Below are positions 32,608 through 44,393 of a stretch of 64,000 nucleotides of DNA, in pieces. The DNA is taken from NCBI RefSeq assembly GCF_038069945.1, contig NZ_JBBPEV010000003.1, positions 1 to 64,000 of the forward strand, read 5' to 3'. The notes beneath the pieces are model-generated. The model did no database searches and was not told where the DNA came from. It was given only the letters and a program-made list of their open reading frames with translations. A program made the position numbers and the translations under genes. Every line of letters starts with the position of its first letter. Position 1 is the first letter of the stretch. The stretch is from Aquabacterium sp. A3. GTDB lineage: Bacteria; Pseudomonadota; Gammaproteobacteria; Burkholderiales; Burkholderiaceae_C.

Positions 32608-33340
32608 GGCTGGAGGCCGGTGCCGCGCTGTAACACAGGCGGCTGGGCCGCAACCGCATGCGCACCAGGCCGATCACGCTGCTGATGCCGGCCTGGTTGG
32701 GGTCGATCACGGGCACGTAGGTTTGCAGCACCTCGCTGAGTCGCTGCGACAGCACATCGGCCACGCCGACAAAGCCCGTGCAGCCCAGCAACAGCGCCTG
32801 GGCGCCCCGCTGGCGGATCAGCTCCAGCGCCACGGGCATGGCCGCGGCCACCACCTTGTCCACGTTGTCCAGCTCATCGACCGGACAGTTGATGGGGGCG
32901 ATGCCGGCAAAGTTGTCCTGTTGCCCGTAGGTCAGCACATGGCCCTGCTGCATGGCCAGCGTGCTGGGCAGGATGGTGAGGATGCCGAAACGCTGACACA
33001 GGCTCAGTGCCGTGAAGGCCGAGCTGGGGAAGCCACCGATGATCGGGATGTCGATCACCTCGCGCGCCGCCTCCACGCCGCACATGTCGAAGTCGCTCAG
33101 CCAGATGCCGTCGGCGCCTGCGTCCTGCAGTTGCCTGGCCAGTTGCACGACCGGAAAGCCGTTGTGCAGCCAGTCGGTGCGGTTCTGGATGCAGTCGTGT
33201 CCCTGATGCAGGTTGTGCACGCTCACGTCCACATCCGGGGGCAGCACAGGGCGGACCGCCTCCAGCAGGCGATCGTTGTACTGGCTGGTGTTCACCGGCG
33301 CGATGATGGCGATGCGCAGTTGGCGTGTGGTGTCAACCAT
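32582..33340 (-). CDS. Asp/Glu/hydantoin racemase-family protein
   Basis: A 252-residue cofactor-independent racemase-like protein. The two family cysteines are present, in SDFDMCGVEAARE and LLLGCTGFVGV, where they act as the acid/base pair. The ATG at 33338-33340 has AGGAGGTGG upstream. It overlaps the upstream DUF917 gene by 8 bases, and its end overlaps the convergent acyl-CoA dehydrogenase gene by 26 bases. The pairing suggests turnover of hydantoin-like or amino-acid-derived compounds. Substrate is not determined. Confidence 0.85.
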   Translation of the reverse strand: MVDTTRQLRIAIIAPVNTSQYNDRLLEAVRPVLPPDVDVSVHNLHQGHDCIQNRTDWLHNGFPVVQLARQLQDAGADGIWLSDFDMCGVEAAREVIDIPIIGGFPSSAFTALSLCQRFGILTILPSTLAMQQGHVLTYGQQDNFAGIAPINCPVDELDNVDKVVAAAMPVALELIRQRGAQALLLGCTGFVGVADVLSQRLSEVLQTYVPVIDPNQAGISSVIGLVRMRLRPSRLCYSAAPASSLTGPSAWR

Positions 33341-34568
33341 GGACCACCTCCTGGGCATGGGTGCCTGGCAAGGTCTGCAACCGCTCCACCGGCACGTACG
33401 GCCCCCGGTAGCCCAGTGTGTTGACCTGGGCCATGAAGCTGTCGAGGATCAAGCCGCCGGGCACGCGCAGCGGGGCCGCCGCAGGCAGGCCCAGCAGCGT
33501 CACCGGGCGCCCTCGGTAAGCGGGGTTCAGCCGACCATCCGGTTGCACGAGGTCGCCATTGGAGGCCACGGCATCGCCTTCGCCCTCAAAGAACCAGCAC
33601 AGGCTGTCGGGCGCCATGCCCAGCGGGTGTGCATGGCGGCTGCTCCAGGCCAGCAGGGATTCGTTTTGATAAAGCACTTCGGTGGTGGCGTCACCCGAGC
33701 GCACACTCACGGTACCCAGATCGAAGCCGCCCGTGGTGTCGACCGCGGCCTCCCACAACTCACCTGTGGCGCACAGGGGCAGGGCCTCCAGCCCCCAGCG
33801 TGTGCGCAGCAGGGCCTGCATGTCGCGCAGCGATCTGGCTTCGCCGTTGCGCAGGGCCTGGCCCAGCTGCAGGGCCCGTGTGAGGGTGCCGGTGATGGGC
33901 ATGGCCCGGCGCAGTTCCGCCGGCTTCATGACCCACATGGCCAGGCCGCCAAACTCTTTGAATTCGGGGGCGGCCACGATCGGACGCATCATCTGCTCCA
34001 GGATGACCGAGACATCCTGCTGATGCTGAGGGTCGCCATGCTCACCTTTGGCCGGGGTGACGTCCAGCTCGACGGTCAAACCGTCCTGGCTCACCAGCAC
34101 GGCGGGCCGGGGATCCACGTGCTGCGCGGCGTAGGTCAGCATCGGCAGCGAGGGCACGGCGCGGCCTGCGCCATCGCCGTCAATCACCGTCAAGCCCAGG
34201 CGCGCCGCCACCAGGCAGGCCACGCTGAAGCCCAGCGCGCCACTTTCCGGGGGCACCACATGGGTCAGTTGGCGGCCCTGGGCCCGCAACTGTGCCTGGA
34301 TGGTGGCCACGGCCTGCACGGGGCCCAAGGGGTACGCCGCGCCATCGATGGCCTCGGGCGACCCCATGTAGGCCACCATGACCGCCTCGCCCTCGTGCAC
34401 CTCGTCCACGCTGAGCACCGTCACGGTGTCGGTGGGGTAGTAGGCGCCACGCTCGAAATGCGACACCAGTTGCCGGGCAGATTCCAGGGTGCCGCCCCCG
34501 CCACTGCCAAAAAAGCAACCACCGATGATCAGCGCCTCGAGGTCGGCGCGGTTCAAGGTCAAGGCCAT
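33333..34568 (-). CDS. DUF917 family protein (S-methyl-thiohydantoin desulfurase-like)
   Basis: A 411-residue cytoplasmic protein of the DUF917 family, recognised by the N-terminal GGCFFGSGGGGTLESAR segment, the YMGSPEAID and VPPESGALGF region, and the C-terminal VPGGLILDSFM. As I recall, the family is now linked to S-methyl-thiohydantoin desulfuration and often lies beside hydantoin-type racemases and hydrolases. The ATG at 34566-34568 follows GGAGAGC. It begins 35 bases after the sigma-54 activator stop and overlaps the racemase gene, so regulator-DUF917-racemase may be one transcript. Confidence 0.8.
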   Translation of the reverse strand: MALTLNRADLEALIIGGCFFGSGGGGTLESARQLVSHFERGAYYPTDTVTVLSVDEVHEGEAVMVAYMGSPEAIDGAAYPLGPVQAVATIQAQLRAQGRQLTHVVPPESGALGFSVACLVAARLGLTVIDGDGAGRAVPSLPMLTYAAQHVDPRPAVLVSQDGLTVELDVTPAKGEHGDPQHQQDVSVILEQMMRPIVAAPEFKEFGGLAMWVMKPAELRRAMPITGTLTRALQLGQALRNGEARSLRDMQALLRTRWGLEALPLCATGELWEAAVDTTGGFDLGTVSVRSGDATTEVLYQNESLLAWSSRHAHPLGMAPDSLCWFFEGEGDAVASNGDLVQPDGRLNPAYRGRPVTLLGLPAAAPLRVPGGLILDSFMAQVNTLGYRGPYVPVERLQTLPGTHAQEVVHG

Positions 34569-34603
34569 CCCATGCTCTCCAGACCCCGGTGCGGGGCAGT
34601 TCA

Positions 34604-36877
<2,274 letters not shown>

Positions 36878-36937
36878 GGAAAGCTTTTGTAAAAACGTCA
36901 TCCATCCTACCCGAAATCGTCCACCAGGTTCTTGCAA

Positions 36938-36955
36938 ATGGACGTTTTCGTCCAT
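36938..36955. promoter_or_regulatory. Enhancer-like palindrome ATGGACG-TTTT-CGTCCAT
   Basis: A perfect 7+4+7 inverted repeat lies in the gap between the sigma-54 activator and the HD-GYP gene. It is about 80-95 bases upstream of the predicted sigma-54 transcription start, the normal distance for an upstream activating site. Related half-sites (CGTC with CCAT/CCAC) at 36896-36925 may be a second, weaker site that could mediate autoregulation. Confidence 0.75.
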
Positions 36956-37006
36956 GAGTTTGGGCTGAAATCGCCCTGATTCTGGAAATTCAGCCGATAT
37001 GGGGGC

Positions 37007-37022
37007 TGGCACACAGCTTGCA
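37007..37022 (+). promoter_or_regulatory. Sigma-54 (-24/-12) promoter of the HD-GYP gene
   Basis: TGGCAC-ACAGC-TTGCA matches the RpoN consensus, with exactly ten bases between the invariant GG (37008-37009) and GC (37020-37021). It points toward the HD-GYP gene; the start point would be near 37033, giving a leader of about 120 bases. Confidence 0.88.
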
Positions 37023-37154
37023 GTAAAGGTGGTGAATGCCAGGCTCTTCAAATCCGGGACATGGTGGCGCCAGTGCCCCGGATCGAGCCGTATCACAACA
37101 AGGCATCTGCTCAGGGAATCGCGCCGCCAGAAGTACAGGGAGAGTCTTCACGCC

Positions 37155-38429
37155 ATGCAGGAGCCGACCCTCGACCACCGTCAGGCCAATCCTCACGCCC
37201 TGGCCACGATCATGAAGGCCAGCGAAGAGGGCCAGATCGTGGCCCACCAGGACATCCTGGACGACCGGGGCGTCAAGTTGTGGGCCAAGGGGCAGCCGGT
37301 GTCGCGCGAGTTGCAGCAACGCTTGCTGGAGCGCAAGCTGCGCGAACCGCTGGAGTCGTGTTTGCGGGCCGAAGACGGTGTCACCCACCACGATTTGCAG
37401 GTCACTGCCGAGCGCTTGCTGGCCGAACTGCCCGCCCTGCGCAGCGGCGTGGGGCCATGGGCCGACGCCCTGTTGGCCGACATCGCCCACCTGCCCCTGC
37501 ACCCGGTGGCTCAACTGCTGTTGACGGCCGGTCGCAGTCATTCGCCACAAGCCCACGACCATGCGGTCATGGCCATGATGCTGGCAGGGGCCTTGGGCAT
37601 CCATGCGGGGGGCGATCGTTACCAGGTGCGGATGCACATGCTGGGAGGGCTCCTGCACGACCTCGGCGAGCTGTACATCCAGCCCGATTACCTGCATGAC
37701 GACCGACCGGTCAGCCCGGAGTCCTGGCGTCACATCTGCGTGCATCCCCGCGTGGGCGAGATGCTGCTGCAGCAACAAACCGATTACCCAAGAGAGTTGT
37801 GCCGCGCCATCGGCGAGCACCACGAGCGGGGCAATGGCCTGGGCTATCCCCTGCGGGCGCGGCAGGTCAGTTGGTTGGGCAAGCGTCTGGCAGCCGTCGA
37901 GACCTTCATGGGCGTGCTGTCCAGCCAGGCGCCTGATGCCTGGGATCACGCGGCATTGGCCGTGCGCTTGCTGCCCAGCGAGTTCGATGAGGTGGCCGCC
38001 GGGTTCGCCAGTCAGGCGGCGCGTCGCCACGGGGCGGACCACCCGGCCTCGCCGGTGGCGGTGGACGCCGATCAGGTCTGGGCCCGGGCGCAGTCGCACA
38101 AGCAGGGCATCCAGGCGGCGTTACGGGCCTCATGGAAGCTGGCCTCGTCGGCCGAGCCTCGGTTGACGGCGGCCGCTGGCCTGATCACGCCGATCCTGGA
38201 AGAGCTGATGCGGGCGTGTGACGCCCTGGGTCTGTGGGCGCCACGGCACCTGCTGGGAGGCTCGCTGCATGAACTGCATCTGGCCAACCAGGAGCTGGAC
38301 TTCAGGATCCAGACCTTGCCCCGGGTGATGTGCTGGCTGGACGAGCGCTGGTCGCCCGAAGAGCGGCTGGCGCTCGACGACGTCTGGAGCGCCTTGCAGG
38401 GGCGTCAGGCAGAACTCGAACCCGCCTGA
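37155..38429 (+). CDS. HD-GYP domain protein (c-di-GMP phosphodiesterase type)
   Basis: A 424-residue cytoplasmic protein with an HD-GYP domain, a family that degrades cyclic di-GMP. Metal-binding and signature residues are visible: MLGGLLHDLGELYIQPDYL, ICVHPRVGEMLL, and EHHERGNGLGYP (HHExxNGxGYP, with N instead of the usual D). The 110 N-terminal residues hold a small domain I cannot name, and the C-terminal 130 are helical. GGGAGAG precedes the ATG at 37155; the open frame begins at 36999, inside the promoter. Controlled by a sigma-54 promoter. Converges with the EamA gene. Confidence 0.88.
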   Translation: MQEPTLDHRQANPHALATIMKASEEGQIVAHQDILDDRGVKLWAKGQPVSRELQQRLLERKLREPLESCLRAEDGVTHHDLQVTAERLLAELPALRSGVGPWADALLADIAHLPLHPVAQLLLTAGRSHSPQAHDHAVMAMMLAGALGIHAGGDRYQVRMHMLGGLLHDLGELYIQPDYLHDDRPVSPESWRHICVHPRVGEMLLQQQTDYPRELCRAIGEHHERGNGLGYPLRARQVSWLGKRLAAVETFMGVLSSQAPDAWDHAALAVRLLPSEFDEVAAGFASQAARRHGADHPASPVAVDADQVWARAQSHKQGIQAALRASWKLASSAEPRLTAAAGLITPILEELMRACDALGLWAPRHLLGGSLHELHLANQELDFRIQTLPRVMCWLDERWSPEERLALDDVWSALQGRQAELEPA

Positions 38430-38462
38430 TCCTGGTGGAAGCGCCCGAGCAGGGTGGACGCC

Positions 38463-39362
38463 TCAGCGCGACCGTGCGGCCACGAAAGCGCCGCCAGACA
38501 CCAGCAGCAGCCCGGCCACCAACCAGGGAGTGAGGGGCTCGTCCAGCAAGGGAACGGCGCCCAGGCCCGCCATCACCGGCACCAGCGCCACCAGGGCGCC
38601 CGTGCGTTCGGCGCCCAGCAGCTCCACCGCCTTCAGGAACAACACCATCGCCAGGATGGTGGGCCCCAGGCCCTGATACAGCCCTTGCAGCACCAGCATC
38701 TCGGTGGGCACCTCATGCAGTGCCTTGGGCAGCCACAGCAGGTAAATGGGCATGAACACCAGGCATGAGGCCAGGGCCACGAACCGCGTCAGCAGCCAGG
38801 GGTCGTACACCCATTTTTTCACCAGCACGCTGTAAGCCGCCCAGGTGAGTGAGGCCAAGAGCATCAGCAGGTCGCCCGTCAGGGTGCTGTCGCCTTCGTG
38901 GTGTCCCAGCACCTGGGGCACCGCCACGCAGGCCACGCCCAGGGCAATCGGCAGCAGGCCCCACAGGCGTTGCCGTGAGGGCCGCGCGCCCAGAATCACC
39001 CACGCCAGCGCGGTCACCAAAAACGGCTGCATGCCCGGCAGCAGGATGCCGCCGTGGGCGGCGGGCGCCAGCTTGAAGCCCGCGTACACCAGCACCAAAA
39101 ACAGCAGGCCACCCAGCAGGGCCAGCGTCCACAATCGCAGGTCGCGCCAGGCCGCGCGCGGGATGTTCAGCGCAAACGGCAGCAGCACCAGCGAGGCGGT
39201 GCCCAGGCGAAGGGCCACGATGTCCCACCCGGTCAGTGCGGTCTTGCCCCCCAGGCGAGACACCAGGATGAACCCAGCCCAGATCAACACGGTGCCCAGG
39301 GCCGCCGCGTAGCCCCGGGTCAGTCCGGGACTTGAGCTCGATGCTGGATCAGACGGTGCCAT
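38463..39362 (-). CDS. EamA/DMT-family transporter
   Basis: A 299-residue inner-membrane protein with about ten hydrophobic helices in two EamA repeats, as in drug/metabolite exporters such as RhaT-like or YdcZ-type proteins. The first repeat begins GYAAALGTVLIWAGFILVSRLGG; the second begins LLMLLASLTWAAYSVLVKKWV. Exported compound unknown. Its 5' end overlaps the maeB 3' end by 14 bases on the same strand, suggesting cotranscription behind maeB. No ribosome site of its own is evident. Confidence 0.88.
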   Translation of the reverse strand: MAPSDPASSSSPGLTRGYAAALGTVLIWAGFILVSRLGGKTALTGWDIVALRLGTASLVLLPFALNIPRAAWRDLRLWTLALLGGLLFLVLVYAGFKLAPAAHGGILLPGMQPFLVTALAWVILGARPSRQRLWGLLPIALGVACVAVPQVLGHHEGDSTLTGDLLMLLASLTWAAYSVLVKKWVYDPWLLTRFVALASCLVFMPIYLLWLPKALHEVPTEMLVLQGLYQGLGPTILAMVLFLKAVELLGAERTGALVALVPVMAGLGAVPLLDEPLTPWLVAGLLLVSGGAFVAARSR

Positions 39363-41655
39363 GCGCGACGGCCACGGCCGTCATGTTGACGATGCGCCGC
39401 ACCGTGGCCGAGGGCGTCAGGATGTGCACCGGCTTGGCCGCACCCAGCAGGATGGGGCCCACGGTCACGCCCTGGCCACCCGTCATCTTCAACACATTGA
39501 AGAGGATGTTGGCGGCGTCCAGGTTCGGGCAGATCAGGATGTTGGCCGTGCCGTCCAGCGTGGTTTCGGGCATCAGCTTGTGGCGCACCGATTCACTCAG
39601 TGCCGCATCGCCCTGCATCTCGCCATCGGCCGGCACATCCGGCATGCGCTGGATGAACAGGTCGCGCGCCGTGCGCATCTTCTTGGCCGACGGACGGCTG
39701 CTGGAGCCGAACATCGAGTGCGACAGGAAGGCCACGCGCGGTGGCAGGCCAAAACGCTTGACCTCTTCCACGGCCAGCACGGCGATGTCGGCCAGCTGTT
39801 CGGCCGTCGGGTCTTCGTTGACGAAGGTGTCGGCGATGAACAGGTTGTGGTTGTCCAGGATGAGCGCGTTCAGCGCGGCCAGGCCATGGGCCTCGGGGCG
39901 TGCGCCGATCACTTCGCGGATGTGGTCGAGGTGGAAGTCGTAGCGCCCGATGACGCCGCAGATCATGCCGTCGGCATCGCCCATGTGCACCAGCAGGGTT
40001 GCGATCAGCGAGTTGGAGCGCCGCACCACCACCTTGGCCAGGTCGGGCGAGATGCCATCGCGGGCACACAGCTTGTGGTACGCGTCCACATACGACTTGA
40101 ATCGGTCGTCTTTACCGGGGTTGACGATTTCGCAGTCCACGCCGGGTTGCAGGCGCAGACCGGCCCGCTCGGCGCGCTGCAGGATGACTTCAGGCCGGCC
40201 GACCAGGATGGGCTTGGCGATGCCTTCGTCCACGGCGATCTGGGCGGCGCGCAGCACGCGCTCATCCTCACCTTCGGCAAAGGCGATACGCTTGGGCGCG
40301 GCCTTGGCCCCCAGGAACAGCGGGCGCATGAACAGGCCCGTGTTGGTCACGAATTGCGACAGCGACTCGCGGTAGGCCTTGAGGTCGGCGATGGGGCGCG
40401 TGGCCACGCCCGAGGCGGCAGCGGCCTCGGCCACGGCGGGTGCGATGCGCAGGATCAGGCGCGAATCAAACGGCGTGGGGATCAGGTAGTCCGGGCCGAA
40501 GCGCAGTTCGCGCCCCGGGTAGGCGGCGGCCACCTCGTCGGATATCTCGGCCTTGGCCAGGTCGGCGATCTGGCGCACGCAGGCCAGCTTCATGGCCTCG
40601 GTGATCTTGGTGGCGCCGCAGTCCAGCGCGCCCCGGAAGATGTAGGGGAAGCACAGGACGTTGTTGACCTGGTTCGGGTAGTCCGACCGGCCCGTGGCGA
40701 TGATGCAGTCGGGGCGGGCCGCCTTGGCGATTTCGGGGCGGATTTCGGGCTCGGGGTTGGCCAGCGCCAGGATCAGCGGCTTGTCGGCCATGGTCTTGAC
40801 CATGTCGGCGGTCAGCACGCCCGGGGCCGAGCAGCCCAGGAACACGTCGGCCCCGTCGACCACGTCGGCCAGGGTGCGGGCGTTGGTGATCTGGCAGAAG
40901 CGTTGCTTGGACTCGTCGAGCTTGCCCGCCTTGGCGTCGGCGCGTTCGCTCTGGATCAGGCCCTTGGAGTCGCACACATAGATGTTCTTGCGTTGCACGC
41001 CCAGGCCCACCATCACTTCCAGGCAGGCGATGGCGGCGGCGCCTGCGCCCGAGACGGCGATCTTGACCTCACCGATCTGCTTGCCCACCAGCTCCAGGCC
41101 GTTGAGCAGCGCGGCGCTGGAGATGATGGCCGTGCCGTGCTGGTCGTCATGGAACACGGGGATGTTCATGCGGTCCGACAGCTTCTTCTCGATGTAGAAG
41201 CACTCGGGCGCCTTGATGTCCTCGAGGTTGATGCCGCCCAGCGTGGGCTCCAGCGCGGCGATGATGTCCACCAGCTTGTCGGGGTCGCGCTCGGCCAGTT
41301 CGATGTCGAACACGTCGATGCCGGCGAACTTCTTGAACAGGCAGCCTTTGCCTTCCATCACCGGCTTGGAGGCCAGCGGGCCGATGTCGCCCAGGCCCAG
41401 CACGGCGGTGCCGTTGGTCACCACGGCCACCAGGTTGCCGCGCGAGGTGTACTCGGCCGCCAGGGTCGGGTCTTGCTCGATGGCCAGGCAGGGGTAGGCC
41501 ACCCCGGGCGAATACGCCAGAGACAGGTCACGCTGGTTGGACAGGGGTTTGGTGGGGGTCACCGACACCTTGCCACGGGTGGGCAGGCGGTGGAACTCCA
41601 GGGCGGCATCGCGCAGCGATTGCTCGGCATCGGACAGGGGCTTGTCGGCACTCAT
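39349..41655 (-). CDS. maeB: NADP-dependent malic enzyme with phosphotransacetylase-like domain
   Basis: Converts malate to pyruvate and CO2, yielding NADPH. The 768-residue product has the malic N-terminal domain ([39 protein letters not shown]), an NAD-binding domain ([14 protein letters not shown]) and a C-terminal phosphate acetyltransferase-like domain (from about 440) that in this family serves allosteric control by acetyl-CoA. The frame extends to 41820, but the ATG at 41653-41655 gives the normal MaeB length and start. Two palindromes lie in the divergent gap toward the GGDEF-EAL gene. Confidence 0.95.
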   Translation of the reverse strand: MSADKPLSDAEQSLRDAALEFHRLPTRGKVSVTPTKPLSNQRDLSLAYSPGVAYPCLAIEQDPTLAAEYTSRGNLVAVVTNGTAVLGLGDIGPLASKPVMEGKGCLFKKFAGIDVFDIELAERDPDKLVDIIAALEPTLGGINLEDIKAPECFYIEKKLSDRMNIPVFHDDQHGTAIISSAALLNGLELVGKQIGEVKIAVSGAGAAAIACLEVMVGLGVQRKNIYVCDSKGLIQSERADAKAGKLDESKQRFCQITNARTLADVVDGADVFLGCSAPGVLTADMVKTMADKPLILALANPEPEIRPEIAKAARPDCIIATGRSDYPNQVNNVLCFPYIFRGALDCGATKITEAMKLACVRQIADLAKAEISDEVAAAYPGRELRFGPDYLIPTPFDSRLILRIAPAVAEAAAASGVATRPIADLKAYRESLSQFVTNTGLFMRPLFLGAKAAPKRIAFAEGEDERVLRAAQIAVDEGIAKPILVGRPEVILQRAERAGLRLQPGVDCEIVNPGKDDRFKSYVDAYHKLCARDGISPDLAKVVVRRSNSLIATLLVHMGDADGMICGVIGRYDFHLDHIREVIGARPEAHGLAALNALILDNHNLFIADTFVNEDPTAEQLADIAVLAVEEVKRFGLPPRVAFLSHSMFGSSSRPSAKKMRTARDLFIQRMPDVPADGEMQGDAALSESVRHKLMPETTLDGTANILICPNLDAANILFNVLKMTGGQGVTVGPILLGAAKPVHILTPSATVRRIVNMTAVAVAHGTV

Positions 41656-41715
41656 GGCGGTGAACGGTTTCTCCGGACAGGGCGTGCATGGTAAGCGATC
41701 CGCCCGTGAGATATC

Positions 41716-41768
41716 TGACACCGAGTGTGTCAACATTGATTCGAGTGTGCGGACAACCCCCTGTCCGC
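41716..41768. promoter_or_regulatory. Two inverted repeats between maeB and the GGDEF-EAL gene
   Basis: TGACAC-CGAGT-GTGTCA at 41716-41732 (61 bases upstream of maeB) and GCGGACA-ACCCCC-TGTCCGC at 41749-41768 (90 bases upstream of the GGDEF-EAL start). Both are perfect. They may be operators for either gene; the binding proteins are unknown. Confidence 0.5.
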
Positions 41769-41857
41769 CATGCTGGGCACATGGTGAAATCAAGTTTGGC
41801 GCCAATTGGTCGAATCCCACATGGATTGTTCACCCGTTTGATGAGAAGCAGCCCTGG

Positions 41858-44230
41858 ATGACCCCAGACCACGTGTCCGCGTTGAGGCATTGGCCGGCCG
41901 CCTTGCGCCAGGCCTGGCATTCGGTGGTGCCTCATGAGTCGGTGGATGGGCCACTGGTTCGGCACTTTCGGGCCCGTCAGATCATGGCCCTGCTGGCCTT
42001 GCTGCCCTTGATCGCCACGGGCAATGTGGTCAACACGCTCATCATCGGCTGGTATTTCCGGGCCCATTTGCCCCACACCTGGTTGTGGGCTTGGTGCCTG
42101 GTGGCCACCGTCAGCCTGGTCGTGGCGTATTTCTGGTGGCGTGCCCTGATCCAGTCGGGGCGTCGCCCCACGGCCGATCCCAGCGCCACCTCCATCATCG
42201 CGGCACAGGTGGTGTTTTTTTCGCTGCTGTGGTGTGCGATGCCCGTGCTGGTGTTCCCGCAGGCCGATCACCATGGGTCCATGCTGATCGCCACCGTGAT
42301 CGTGGGCATGATCTGTGGTGGGGCCTTCATGCTCAGCCCCGTGGCGCCAGCGGCCCTGGCCTACGTCGGGGGCATGGGGGTGGCCAGCGCGGTCGGCTTG
42401 ATGCGTTCCAGCTATGCCAGCGGCGGCGCGCTCCTGGTGTTGCTGGCCGTGTATTGCGTGATCATGGGTGGTGTGGTGCTGACCACCGCGCAGGCGTTCA
42501 TGAGCCGCTTGCGGGCCGAGGCCGAGACCGAGCGCCAAAAGCAACTGGTTGATCTGTTGCTGCGCGATTTTGAAGAGCACGCCTCTGACTGGCTGTGGGA
42601 AATCTCGCCCACGGGGCATTTGCGCCATGTGTCGGCTCGCCTGTCCGAATCCTTCGGGGTGCCTGCCCGCCAGCTGGTGCAGCGCTCTTTGCTGGACTGG
42701 CTGAGCTGGATGAGTCCCAAGGACGCGGTCGACGGAGGAGAAGCCCTGGCGCGTCTGACCTCGTGCATGCGGCTGGGGCAGCCGTTCCGCGACCTGGAAC
42801 TGCCGGTGGAAGTGGGGCAGGAGCTGCGCTGGTGGTCGCTGTCGGCCAAGCCCTTGTTTGATGAGCAGGGGCGGGCGGCAGGCTGGCGCGGGGTGGGCGC
42901 CGACGTCACCCAGAAGCGGCTGGCGCGGGAAGAGTTGGCCCGCCTGGCCAATTTTGATGCCCTGACAGGACTGGCCAACCGCCACCGGTTCAGCAAGGAG
43001 CTGGACCGCCTGGGCCATCGAGCGAGCGTCACGCCCCGAGACTGCGCCTTGCTGTTCCTGGACCTGGACAACTTCAAGGCCATCAATGATTCACTGGGCC
43101 ACAGCGTGGGTGACCAGCTCTTGCGCCGCGTGGGCGCCCGTTTGCGCACATGCGTGGCCGACGGTGACCTGCTGGCCAGGCTGGGGGGCGATGAGTTTGC
43201 CCTGTTGACCTGGCACCACACCTCGGAGCCGTCGGCCTCCGCCCTGGCCGAGCGCCTGCTGACGCTGCTGGCCGAGCCGTGTCAACTGGACAATGTCCTG
43301 GTGGAGGTGCGCGCCAGCATCGGGGTGGCGCTGGCGCCGCGCGATGGGGCCGATCCGCAGTCCTTGCTGCAGTGCGCCGATCTGGCCTTGTACGCTGCGA
43401 AGGCGGCAGGACGCAACACCCACCGGTTCTTTCGGCCCGACATGGCCGACATGGCGCGCGCCCGAGCACGCCTGCAGCATGAACTGGGCATGGCGCTGGC
43501 GGCGCAGCAGTTCACCCTGCATTTCCAGCCGCAGCGCCGCCTGGTGGGCAATGAGCTGATCGGCTTCGAGGCGCTGGTGCGCTGGCAGCACTCCGAGCGG
43601 GGGCTGATCGGGCCGGGCGAATTCATCCCGGTGGCTGAAGAGACCGGTCAGATCGTGCCCCTGGGCACCTGGGTGTTGCGCGAGGCGTGCCGTCAGGCGG
43701 CGCAATGGCCGGGCCACCTCCGCGTGGCCGTCAACCTGTCGGCCGTGCAGTTTCGCAGCAGCGCCCTGATCGAGCTGGTGGATGAAGCCCTGTCGCTCAG
43801 CGGTCTGGCCCCCGAACGGCTGGAGCTGGAAATCACCGAGTCGGCCCTGATCGAAGACCATGAAGGCGCACAAGCCACCCTGATGGCCTTGCGCAGTCGT
43901 GGCGTGCGGGTGGCCATGGACGACTTCGGCACGGGTTATTCGTCCTTGGCCTACCTGCGGCGCTTCACCCTGGACAAACTCAAGATCGATGGCATGTTCG
44001 TGCGTTCGCTCGACAGCGACGCCGACGCGCAGGCCGTGGTCATGGCCATCATCAGCCTGGCCCGCGCACTGAGGCTGGAGACCACCGCCGAAGGCATCGA
44101 AACCCCAGGCCAGCTGATGATGCTCAAGGCGCTGGGCTGCGACGACGTGCAGGGCTACCTGATCGCGCGGCCGATGCCGGCGTCCGAAGTGCCCGCTTAT
44201 CTGAGCAAGGTGCAGGCCGTGACGGTGTGA
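41858..44230 (+). CDS. Membrane-bound GGDEF-EAL cyclic-di-GMP protein
   Basis: A 790-residue protein with a multi-helix membrane domain (about residues 35-210, six hydrophobic segments, MASE-like), a PAS-like domain (DWLWEISPTGHLRHVSARLS), a GGDEF domain with intact RLGGDEFALL (about 440), and an EAL domain with intact GFEALVRWQHSERG (about 570) and DDFGTGYSSLAYLRRF. Both catalytic motifs look complete, so it could make or degrade c-di-GMP. ATG 41858 is the first in-frame ATG; the open frame runs back to 41537 over maeB. Ribosome site weak. Confidence 0.92.
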   Translation: MTPDHVSALRHWPAALRQAWHSVVPHESVDGPLVRHFRARQIMALLALLPLIATGNVVNTLIIGWYFRAHLPHTWLWAWCLVATVSLVVAYFWWRALIQSGRRPTADPSATSIIAAQVVFFSLLWCAMPVLVFPQADHHGSMLIATVIVGMICGGAFMLSPVAPAALAYVGGMGVASAVGLMRSSYASGGALLVLLAVYCVIMGGVVLTTAQAFMSRLRAEAETERQKQLVDLLLRDFEEHASDWLWEISPTGHLRHVSARLSESFGVPARQLVQRSLLDWLSWMSPKDAVDGGEALARLTSCMRLGQPFRDLELPVEVGQELRWWSLSAKPLFDEQGRAAGWRGVGADVTQKRLAREELARLANFDALTGLANRHRFSKELDRLGHRASVTPRDCALLFLDLDNFKAINDSLGHSVGDQLLRRVGARLRTCVADGDLLARLGGDEFALLTWHHTSEPSASALAERLLTLLAEPCQLDNVLVEVRASIGVALAPRDGADPQSLLQCADLALYAAKAAGRNTHRFFRPDMADMARARARLQHELGMALAAQQFTLHFQPQRRLVGNELIGFEALVRWQHSERGLIGPGEFIPVAEETGQIVPLGTWVLREACRQAAQWPGHLRVAVNLSAVQFRSSALIELVDEALSLSGLAPERLELEITESALIEDHEGAQATLMALRSRGVRVAMDDFGTGYSSLAYLRRFTLDKLKIDGMFVRSLDSDADAQAVVMAIISLARALRLETTAEGIETPGQLMMLKALGCDDVQGYLIARPMPASEVPAYLSKVQAVTV

Positions 44231-44393
44231 TGATGCGCGCTGACCAGGGAACCTTGAGGCGCCCGGACGCACCAAACACTGCCCACTGTGCTGCGCAGTG
44301 ACAGAGCGGTGGGTCATGGGCCGGTGATACATTGGCAGGATTGAAGGGCTTCGGAGATGACCCGGGCCCCATGCTTCAACAGAGGAACGAACG

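Noticed and set aside
39361..41694. 777-codon plus-strand frame opposite maeB
   Set aside because: Shadow of a clear malic enzyme; no recognisable motifs.
44284..44300. CACTG/CAGTG inverted repeat upstream of the polysaccharide export gene
   Set aside because: Arms are short with one mismatch in the extension; too weak for a separate operator call.
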